Assembly (NCBI RefSeq): GCF_007748095.1
Contig: NZ_CP036287.1
Location: 3,906,001-3,970,000, forward strand
Length of the DNA stretch: 64,000 nt
Direction of reading: 5' to 3'
Source: Engelhardtia mirabilis
GTDB lineage: Bacteria > Planctomycetota > UBA1135 > GCA-002686595
Below are positions 49,571-56,706 of this stretch, piece by piece. How positions within the stretch are numbered: the first letter of the stretch is position 1; every line of letters starts with the position of its first letter. Under the pieces are notes generated by a model, which was not told where the DNA came from, did no database searches, and saw only the letters and a list, made by a program, of their open reading frames with translations. The position numbers and the translations under genes are program-made.

Positions 49571-50653
49571 TCAAGCGGGCACAACCGCCGCGCGTTTCCG
49601 CATGACCTTGGCCACGAAGGGCGAGGTCATGCCCCGCAGCAGCGCGCTGTAGTTGACCTGGAAGCGAACCTCGGAGCCGACGGCCAGACGTCGACGACCG
49701 GTGCCCAGGATCAGGTGATCGCTGCTGGCGCCGAGGATCTCGATCCCGATCGGCGGGGTCAGCCCCGCCGCGTCGGTGTCCTGGCGGCCGACGGCCAGGA
49801 TCGTCCGCACGAGCTCGCCGCGGTCGGGTGCGAGCGTCAGGTCCCCGAACGCGGCCTGGGCGATCTCCCCCCAGGCCCTGGAGGGCTTGAGCTTCGACTC
49901 GATCACCTCGGCCACGAGGATGAACGCGTCGGTCAACAGGCCCTGCACCGGTTCGCGCTGCAAGGTCTCGCGACCGAGCAGGATTGCCTCGCCCAGGCGC
50001 AGGTCGTTCACGCGCCCCTTGTCGCCGGCGCCCAGGGCCCAGGCGAGGTTCGCGGAGTTGCCGCCGGAGACGACCTCTAGCCGGACGCCACAGTCAGCCT
50101 CGATCGAGGTGGCCAGGTCGGACAGCTCGGTCATGTTCGCGTGGCCGGGAACGACCCCGCTGTGGCAGGCGAGGTTGGTCCCGATGCCCTGCAGGGCGAT
50201 GCCGGGAAGGCGCAGCACGCGGCGGACGAAGGGCTCGAGGTCGCCCGGCAGGATGCCTTCGCGCAGGTCGCCCAACTCGACCATCAGAAGGATCCGGTGC
50301 ACCAGTCCCCGCGCCCGGGCGGCCTCCGACAGGGCGCCGATCGCATCGAGCTCGGTGCCCATGCTCGCGGTGGCGCCGGCCACGACTCGCGCGGCCTGGC
50401 TCACCATCGGCGAGCGGATCAGGGTCGTCGGCACCTCGACGCCACCGCGGCGTAGGGCCTCGATGTTCTCGATCCGCGATTCCCCGAGCCCGCGAACGCC
50501 ACCTCGCACCATGGCCGCCGCAACCGCCGGCGAGCCCAGCGTCGCCTTGGTCACGCCAGTCACGGCGATCCCCACGCCGGCCAGTCGACCGACCAGGCTG
50601 CGCGCGTTGTGTTGAATCTTGTCCAGGTCGATCTCGAGGCGCGGTGCGCTCAT
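49571..50653 (-). CDS. PLP-dependent (fold type III) amino-acid racemase
   Basis: 360 residues from ATG 50653. N-terminal TIM-barrel domain of alanine-racemase type: EIDLDKIQHNARSLVGRLAG, with the PLP lysine in TGVTKATLGSPA (about residue 36), then GGVRGLGESRIENIEALR, and VELGDLREGILPGDLE; the C-terminal domain has LRLGEAILLGRETL. It resembles the ornithine-racemase/YhfX branch rather than biosynthetic Alr. The start codon overlaps the stop of the DUF1611 gene (ATGA), so the two are co-translated and probably act on the same D-amino acid. Confidence 0.85.
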   Translation of the reverse strand: MSAPRLEIDLDKIQHNARSLVGRLAGVGIAVTGVTKATLGSPAVAAAMVRGGVRGLGESRIENIEALRRGGVEVPTTLIRSPMVSQAARVVAGATASMGTELDAIGALSEAARARGLVHRILLMVELGDLREGILPGDLEPFVRRVLRLPGIALQGIGTNLACHSGVVPGHANMTELSDLATSIEADCGVRLEVVSGGNSANLAWALGAGDKGRVNDLRLGEAILLGRETLQREPVQGLLTDAFILVAEVIESKLKPSRAWGEIAQAAFGDLTLAPDRGELVRTILAVGRQDTDAAGLTPPIGIEILGASSDHLILGTGRRRLAVGSEVRFQVNYSALLRGMTSPFVAKVMRKRAAVVPA

Positions 50654-51876
50654 CGAGACACGTGCGCCTGCTTCTGCGCGAGCTCCGGGAAGGCTGCCAG
50701 GACCATCTGCACCAAGCGCTCGGTGGGACGAGTCAAGGCATCGGTGGCGGGGATCCCCAGCTCGCGCTCGTACTGCTCGATGGCCGCATCCACCTGAATC
50801 TCGGTCAAGTGCTCGTGGTTGAGCGTGAGGCCGATGACCTTGGTGTCGGAGAAGGTCTCGATCAGGCGGATCTCGCTGGCCGGATCGGGCATCGGCATCT
50901 GCTCGAAGTCGCAGCGGTGCCGCCGTCCGGGAGCGTGCTGGAGCACCACCGCCTGGGGGCAACTGCCCCGCAGGATGAAGGCCGAGGTCGAGTAGGCCGG
51001 GTGGCTGAGGGCTCCCTGTCCTTCGACGATGATGACGTCGGGATGCTCGCCTTCGAAGGCCTCGAGGATCGTCGCCTCCAGCTCGCCGGCGCAGAACTGG
51101 GAGGGGACGGCGTCCAGGGCGATCCCGTAGCGAGCGCCCTGCATCAGGCCGGTCTGGCCCGTGCCGACCATCACCGCCTTCAAGCCTCTTTCGTTCAGGG
51201 CCCGGGCCAGGATGTTGGCGGTTGTGCGCTTGCCGATGGCGCAGTCGGTGCCGAGCACCGCGATGCGCGGACAGTCGAGCAGGCCGACGCGACCGCTGAA
51301 CATCCGCAGATCCTTTTTGGCGCGGGGCCTGCGCACGTCGAGGAGCTCGACTCGGCTCGCCGCACCCGCCGCCACGAACTCCGGATCATCGTTCAGGAAT
51401 TCGTGCAGTCCGTTGACCACGTGCATGCCGAGACCGATGGCCTCGAGGATCAGGCCGCGCTCGACGATCGACAGGGCGCCGCTGGCAGGTGCGATCCCGA
51501 AGATGAAGAATTGGGGCAGCGTCCCCTCCAAGGCCAGGGAGGCGGCGAGGTCGTGGCAGATGGGGATACCGTTCGGCTCGCCATCCAGCACCTGACCCGC
51601 GTCCGAGCCGGCCTGCTCGCTGTCGATCACCGAGTGGATCGTGTACTTCTCCGAGTGCCGCACGAGCCCGTTGGCTGTCTTGCCGTCGACGTCGCCGAAA
51701 TTGCCTTCGCAGTAGACGACCGCGGTTGCGTCGATTCGAACGGGGTCTTCGGCCACTCTGCGCGAGCGCTGCGCCGCCGCACGAATCACCGGGGAGCGCA
51801 TCTCGCCGAACAGGGCTGTGCGACCGATGGGGTCGCCGTTCAGTCTCGACGACGTGGAGCGCGGGTCAGGGGACAT
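50650..51876 (-). CDS. DUF1611 protein (DgcN-like P-loop protein)
   Basis: 408 residues from ATG 51876, which is preceded by a strong ribosome-binding site. The C-terminal two thirds carry the DUF1611 P-loop: AVLGTDCAIGKRTTANILAR, then VGTGQTGLMQGARYGIALDA and IIVEGQGALSHPAYST. The N-terminal domain includes VVYCEGNFGDVDGKTANGLV. Characterised DUF1611 members (DgcN) N-acetylate D-glutamate in D-amino-acid catabolism, normally with a dipeptide-epimerase-type partner (DgcA). Here the partner is a PLP racemase, so substrate and chemistry may differ. The pair is an isolated two-gene operon. Confidence 0.85.
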   Translation of the reverse strand: MSPDPRSTSSRLNGDPIGRTALFGEMRSPVIRAAAQRSRRVAEDPVRIDATAVVYCEGNFGDVDGKTANGLVRHSEKYTIHSVIDSEQAGSDAGQVLDGEPNGIPICHDLAASLALEGTLPQFFIFGIAPASGALSIVERGLILEAIGLGMHVVNGLHEFLNDDPEFVAAGAASRVELLDVRRPRAKKDLRMFSGRVGLLDCPRIAVLGTDCAIGKRTTANILARALNERGLKAVMVGTGQTGLMQGARYGIALDAVPSQFCAGELEATILEAFEGEHPDVIIVEGQGALSHPAYSTSAFILRGSCPQAVVLQHAPGRRHRCDFEQMPMPDPASEIRLIETFSDTKVIGLTLNHEHLTEIQVDAAIEQYERELGIPATDALTRPTERLVQMVLAAFPELAQKQAHVSR

Positions 51877-51878
51877 GG

Positions 51879-51887
51879 TCCCTCCTC
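51879..51887 (-). promoter_or_regulatory. Strong Shine-Dalgarno for the DUF1611 gene
   Basis: On the minus strand AGGAGGGAC ends two bases before ATG 51876. Most genes in the window lack an obvious Shine-Dalgarno, so this one stands out and supports the start. Confidence 0.7.
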
Positions 51888-51983
51888 GAGTCAGGCTCAG
51901 AGGAGGCGACGGAATCGTGACGACCAGAGGTGGCCGTATTTCAACGAGAGGTCCCCACTAAGTAGAGTTTCTAGCGCAGCACG

Positions 51984-52150
51984 CTAGTGTCCTGGATCAG
52001 AAATTTGGTGTCACTTCCCGGAGGTCCGATCGATGCTGGCTAGGCGCGCCGACGACGCGTATCCGCTGCGATACTCGGAGGAGGCGCTGGCGACGCCAGC
52101 GGCGATCGGAGCCCGGGAAGTGACGCCGAATTTCTGTTCCAGGACACTAG
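51984..52150. mobile_element. MITE-like palindromic element (167 bp)
   Basis: Terminal inverted repeats of 38 bp (51984-52021 and 52113-52150, 35 of 38 identical) begin CTAGTGTCCTGG and end with CTAG on both sides; the inner halves continue as a weaker palindrome. No coding sequence. A palindrome of this size with TA at its edges fits a non-autonomous element of an IS630/Tc1-type (TA target) transposon, but no parent element is in the window. It lies between the DUF1611 promoter region and the 3' end of the TPR gene; the remaining 51877-51983 and 52151-52320 hold nothing recognisable. Confidence 0.75.
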
Positions 52151-52320
52151 CACGGCTGCCATCAACCTCCGCTGAGGGCTCCCCGGTTCCACCCTGCCCA
52201 CCCGGGGCAGAGGGCAAGGACCGCGATCGCAGGGCGGATCGATACCCGACGTGGGGATGTTCTGCAGCAGCGCCCCCTGTCCGATCCGGCTGTTCGGCAC
52301 CAAGGGCCGCCCGCGCGCCA

Positions 52321-53253
52321 CTACAGGTGCGAACCCAAGCCCGACGCCCAGGTCGGCTCGAAGGCGTGGGACCCGAGCCCCGCCGACAGCAAGGCGGACG
52401 ATCGGATGACCGCGTCCGCCGGAGCCGCGGTCGGGCTCTCGAGCATCGCGCTGTGACTGCCCAGCCCGAGCGCGAAGACCAGCCCAAGGCCGGCGAAGAG
52501 GCCAGCGCCTGCGCCGCGCTTGCTCTGGTCGCCATTCGCCGCGGTCCTCGCCGCTGCCAACTTGGGGAAGTTCACTTGGAACGACGCCTGACTGCGGAAC
52601 CAAGCCAGGTCCGGATCCTCGAGCACGCTCTTGGACAGCTCGGACCCCGGCTCGTCGGCGACCGGGAACCGATCGACCAGGGCCGCCGCGCGGGCGTCGA
52701 GCCTGCGGCCATTCTCAGCCATCGATTCGATCGCCAGGGCGTTGTAGAGCGCGAGCTCGACCGGATCGATCGACAGGGCTATGTCGTTCTGCTCGCGGGC
52801 CGCAGCGAAGTCGCCGGTCAGGGCCAGGGTGTAGCCCAGGTTGGAGTGCAACTCGACCGACACCGGCTCGTACTCGCACACACCGATCCCCTCGCGGAAG
52901 TGGTCGATTCCGGCCTCGTGCCGCCCCAGGCTGACTTCCGCCATGCCGAGCCAGGTCAGGTAGGTCTCACGCGCCGGAGAGGGCAGCTCTCGGAAGTCGA
53001 AGAGCGGACCGAGCTCGCTCACGACCTTCCAGTCGCGCTCGTCGCGGTAGCGACGCACGGCGTAGAAGTAGGCCGGCACGTCCTTGCGGCGCAGCTCGGC
53101 GTCGTACTCCGACGGCCTCGTGGTGAAGATCGCGACCCGGGGGTCCAACACGCGAAGCAGGCGGATGGCGGCGCCGACGCCGCCGGTCAGGCTGGTGAGC
53201 AGGGCACCCAGTCCCTGGACGGCCTCGGTGATCTGATGCAGCGATTTGATCAT
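52321..53253 (-). CDS. TPR-like protein with GLGSH repeats at the C-terminus
   Basis: 310 residues from ATG 53253. N-terminal amphipathic/hydrophobic helix (VQGLGALLTSLTGGVGAAIR), then helical TPR-like repeats: YLTWLGMAEVSLGRHEAGID, ELHSNLGYTLALTGDFAAAR and NDIALSIDPVELALYNALAI. A second hydrophobic stretch near 265 (GAGAGLFAGLGLVFALGLGS) may be a membrane segment. The tail contains the pentapeptide GLGSH three times (LGLGSHSA, AGLGSHAF, SGLGSHL at the very end). No family recognised for the whole protein. Confidence 0.72.
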   Translation of the reverse strand: MIKSLHQITEAVQGLGALLTSLTGGVGAAIRLLRVLDPRVAIFTTRPSEYDAELRRKDVPAYFYAVRRYRDERDWKVVSELGPLFDFRELPSPARETYLTWLGMAEVSLGRHEAGIDHFREGIGVCEYEPVSVELHSNLGYTLALTGDFAAAREQNDIALSIDPVELALYNALAIESMAENGRRLDARAAALVDRFPVADEPGSELSKSVLEDPDLAWFRSQASFQVNFPKLAAARTAANGDQSKRGAGAGLFAGLGLVFALGLGSHSAMLESPTAAPADAVIRSSALLSAGLGSHAFEPTWASGLGSHL

Positions 53254-53630
53254 GGCTCTCCCTCGGACTCGTTCGGATCGACGTCGTCCGGCAAGGCGAC
53301 GTTCTCGATGGGGTGAGCGCCCCACCTACCGAGGTCCGAACGGCACCGAGCGGACGTTCGTTGGGGCGTCGCTCGGGGTCCTGGTCGGGGGACCGGCGCG
53401 GACGGCCCTCCCGGCTCGAGCGCTTCGGCGCCCTGGGCTCCGACGGGAGGAGCTCTGCGGCGATCCGGGCCACCTGTCCCCCGGCCGAGCCGGGCGCGCG
53501 ACGCGCTGCCCCGGCGACGCAGCGCCATTCGGCCGGGGAGTTCACCCGAGAGGGGGTCTCGCCCCTTGAACCCGTAACCGCAGGCTGCTTCCATCGGTCC
53601 TAGTCGTGGCGGGTCTCCGCCGCGCCGCCC
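53254..53630. other. 377-bp divergent intergenic region
   Basis: Lies between the start of the TPR gene (minus) and recQ (plus), so it should contain both promoters. No conserved boxes, hairpin or small gene could be supported. Confidence 0.55.
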
Positions 53631-55505
53631 ATGGACGCGCTCCCCTCCAGCCCCACCACCGAGCCCGGGAGCGCCCTCCAGGCGCTGGCGGAGCGCATTC
53701 GCGGGGTCTTCGGCTTCGACCGCCTGCGTCCGCTCCAGGGCGAGGCCATGGCGGCGGTGCTCGAAGGACGCGACGCCCTGGTGGTGCTGCCCACCGGCGG
53801 CGGCAAGAGCCTGTGCTACCAGGCCCCGGCGCTGGTCAAGGAGGGCTTCACCCTGGTGGTCAGCCCGCTGATCGCCCTGATGGCCGACCAGCTCCACAGC
53901 CTGGAGGGGCACGGGGTCGACGCCGGGGTGCTGAACAGCGTCCAGACCCCGGAGGAGCGCGCCCTGACCTGGGCCAAGCTGCACTCGGGCCAGCTCGACA
54001 TCCTGTTCTGCGCCCCGGAGCGCCTGGCGGTGGGCGACTTCTTCGGCGGGCTGGTCGAGGCCGGCCTCTCGGCCATCGCTGTCGACGAGGCCCATTGCAT
54101 CAGCCACTGGGGCCACGACTTCCGCCCCGACTACCGCGCCCTGGGCACGCTCAGAAAGCGCGCGCCGGGCGTGCCGATCCTGGCCCTGACGGCCACGGCC
54201 TCGCCGCGGGTCCAGGACGACATCTGTGAACAGCTCCAACTGCGCGACCCGGCGCGGCTGGTCGGCAACTTCGACCGGCCCAACCTGACCTACCGCATCG
54301 TGCCGCGGGAGAACCTCGTCTCCCAGGCGCTGAACGTGATCCAGCGCCACGCGGGCCAGGCCGGCATCGTCTACGTAATGCGGCGCAAGGACGCCGAGCA
54401 GGTGGCTGGGGACCTGGCCGCCAAGGGCGTGCGCGTCGAGCCCTACCACGCGGGCATGACGCCGCAGAAGCGCAAGCAGGCCCAGGACGCGTTCCTGTCC
54501 GAGCGCATCGACGTGATCGTGGCCACGGTCGCCTTCGGCATGGGCATCGACCGCTCGGACGTGCGCTTCGTGATCCACGCGGCCCTGCCCAAGGGCGTCG
54601 AGCAGTACAGCCAAGAGACTGGGCGCGCGGGCCGCGACGGCCTGCCGGCCGAGTGTGTCCTGTTCTACTCGGGCGCGGACTTCCACGGCCAGCGCAGCCT
54701 GATGGAGCGCAGCGCGGCCGAGGCCGACGAGGCCGGGGTGACGACGGCGCGCGTGGAGTTGGAGGGCAACCTCGAGCGCCTCGGGCACATGTGGGGCTTC
54801 GCCGCCGGGGCCTTCTGCCGACACCGCTTCCTGGTCGAGTACTTCGGCGGACGCTTCGAGGTCCTGCCCGACGGCTGCGGCGCCTGCGACGTGTGCCTGG
54901 GCGAGCTGCCCGCGGAGGACGACGCCCAGGTCATCGCCCAGAAGATCCTTTCGTGCGTGGTGCACTGTCGCCAGGGCTACGGTGCGGGCCACGTGACCAA
55001 CGTGCTGCGCGGCGCGAAGCTCAAGAAGATCGAGCAGCTCGGCCACGACCAATTCACGACCTTCGGCCTGCTCGCGGACAAGTCCCAGGCCGAGGTGCGC
55101 TCCTACATCGATCAACTGATCGCCCAGGAGTACCTGCGTGTGAGCCCCGGCAAGTACCCGGTGATCGGCATGACCCGCTCGGGGCTCGCGGTGATGAAGG
55201 GCGAGGAGCAGGCGACCCTGTTCAAGCCGCCGGCGCCCAAGAAGAAGTCCGCCGCGCGCAGCCGCCCGGCGCCGATCCTCGACGAGCCCGACCTGGACCA
55301 GGACCTGGTCGAGCGCCTGCGTTCCCTGCGGCGCCGACTGGCGCGGGAGCGCGGTGTGCCGCCCTACCTGCTGTTCAACGACCGCACCCTGGTGGACCTG
55401 GCCAAGAAACGGCCGACGAACGAGGAAGAGCTGCTCGAGGTCGAGGGCATCGGAGCCAAGAAGGCCGCGGACCTGGGCGAAGTGCTGCTCGAGGCACTGC
55501 TCTGA
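53631..55505 (+). CDS. recQ: ATP-dependent DNA helicase RecQ
   Basis: 624 residues from ATG 53631. 3'-5' helicase for recombination and replication-fork repair. Motif 0 FGFDRLRPLQGEAM, Walker A VVLPTGGGKSLCYQ, DEAH box AVDEAHCISHWGHDFRPDYR, motif VI QETGRAGRDGLPAE. RecQ zinc site CRHRFLVEYFGG...CGACDVC, winged-helix domain (RQC) ending ~residue 510, a Lys/Pro-rich linker (PPAPKKKSAARSRP), and an HRDC domain at the end (ERLRSLRRRLARERGVPPYL). Full domain set and normal length. Confidence 0.97.
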   Translation: MDALPSSPTTEPGSALQALAERIRGVFGFDRLRPLQGEAMAAVLEGRDALVVLPTGGGKSLCYQAPALVKEGFTLVVSPLIALMADQLHSLEGHGVDAGVLNSVQTPEERALTWAKLHSGQLDILFCAPERLAVGDFFGGLVEAGLSAIAVDEAHCISHWGHDFRPDYRALGTLRKRAPGVPILALTATASPRVQDDICEQLQLRDPARLVGNFDRPNLTYRIVPRENLVSQALNVIQRHAGQAGIVYVMRRKDAEQVAGDLAAKGVRVEPYHAGMTPQKRKQAQDAFLSERIDVIVATVAFGMGIDRSDVRFVIHAALPKGVEQYSQETGRAGRDGLPAECVLFYSGADFHGQRSLMERSAAEADEAGVTTARVELEGNLERLGHMWGFAAGAFCRHRFLVEYFGGRFEVLPDGCGACDVCLGELPAEDDAQVIAQKILSCVVHCRQGYGAGHVTNVLRGAKLKKIEQLGHDQFTTFGLLADKSQAEVRSYIDQLIAQEYLRVSPGKYPVIGMTRSGLAVMKGEEQATLFKPPAPKKKSAARSRPAPILDEPDLDQDLVERLRSLRRRLARERGVPPYLLFNDRTLVDLAKKRPTNEEELLEVEGIGAKKAADLGEVLLEALL

Positions 55506-55564
55506 GCCGGCCACACTCCCCGTGCGCGACCGATCCTAGGCCCGGCGGCCCGCGCGCGGCCGCC

Positions 55565-56569
55565 GTGGCCACGCTCGTCGCCTGCCTGGGCGCCTGCGCG
55601 GCGCCCCCGGACGTCGTCGAGCCGGGCGCGTTCCACGAGACGGTCGCCCTGACCTACGACAACGACGTCTTCACGCGCAGCGACGACAACTACACCAACG
55701 GCGTGGCCCTGACCTGGATCCGTGGGCCGGTGGCGCGCGAGCGCGACGGGAGCCTGGCCGACCGGTTCGCGCGCCTCTGGCGCGGCGCCCCGTTCCTCGG
55801 CGACGACCGCGAGGAGCTCTACGTGGCGATGGGCCTGGGCCACGAGATCTTCACCCCCGACGACATCACCTTGGCCGATCCCCCGCGGGACGACCAGCCC
55901 TACGCGGGGGTGCTGTTCGTGGACCTGGCCCTGGCCCGCCTGCGTCCGGACCGCAGCGACAACTGGCAACTGCGGCTGGGACTGGTGGGGCCATCCTCCG
56001 GGGCCGAGTGGGTGCAGACCAAGGTCCACGAGACGATTGGCGTGGACGTGCCGGAGGGCTGGGACACCCAGCTCCCCGACGAGCCGATCATCAACCTCGA
56101 CTACACCCGCGCGACGGAGTGGCTGACGAGCGGCGACATGTCGGATGCCGGCGCCCGCGTCGTCCCGGTCTTCGGCGCCGGAGCCGGGACCTACTTCACC
56201 GGGGTCACCGCCGGACTCTACGGGGAAGCCGGCTGGAACCTGCCCGACCCGGTGGGCGCCTTCTCCCTGCGCCAAGGGGTCGGCCCGCAGTTCCTGGGCG
56301 ACATCGGCGCCAGCGGTCAGCCGTCGGTCAGCTTCTTCGCCGGCCTCGGCGGCTACGCCACGGCGCACTACCTGCCCCTGGACGGAACGGTCTTCAGTTC
56401 GAGCAGGTCGGTGGACACCGAGCCCCTCGTCGGCTTCGGCTCGTTCGGCGCGACCGTGCGCTACGGGTCCCTCTCGGTGACCTTCGTCGGTTCGGTGGCG
56501 ACGGACCAGTTCGCGACCCAGCGCAGCGCCACCAAGTTCGGCTCGTTGACCGTGGCCTACCGCTTCTGA
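55565..56569 (+). CDS. LpxR-like outer-membrane lipid A deacylase (DUF2219)
   Basis: 334 residues from GTG 55565; the N-terminus VATLVACLGACAAPPD gives a very short signal, so the true start may lie upstream. The conserved opening LTYDNDVFTRSDDNYTNGVA matches the LpxR family, including the active-site Asn-Asp pair. Later HEIFTPDDITLADPPRDDQP, DQPYAGVLFVDLALARLR and alternating beta strands to a C-terminal Phe (LTVAYRF) fit a 12-strand outer-membrane barrel. LpxR removes the 3'-acyloxyacyl group of lipid A. Together with kdtA it implies lipid A in the outer membrane. Confidence 0.85.
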   Translation: MATLVACLGACAAPPDVVEPGAFHETVALTYDNDVFTRSDDNYTNGVALTWIRGPVARERDGSLADRFARLWRGAPFLGDDREELYVAMGLGHEIFTPDDITLADPPRDDQPYAGVLFVDLALARLRPDRSDNWQLRLGLVGPSSGAEWVQTKVHETIGVDVPEGWDTQLPDEPIINLDYTRATEWLTSGDMSDAGARVVPVFGAGAGTYFTGVTAGLYGEAGWNLPDPVGAFSLRQGVGPQFLGDIGASGQPSVSFFAGLGGYATAHYLPLDGTVFSSSRSVDTEPLVGFGSFGATVRYGSLSVTFVGSVATDQFATQRSATKFGSLTVAYRF

Positions 56570-56706
56570 GCGGGCCCGAGGCCCGAGCGGCCGCGTGCGA
56601 GGACTTGGCTTCGGCCGACGGGACTGCGAGGAGCCCGGTCGCTACCCCGCGCAAGTCCCGCAAGAATCCGGGGACGCTCCGCCGTCGGCGGCGTCCCGTC
56701 CGTGCC

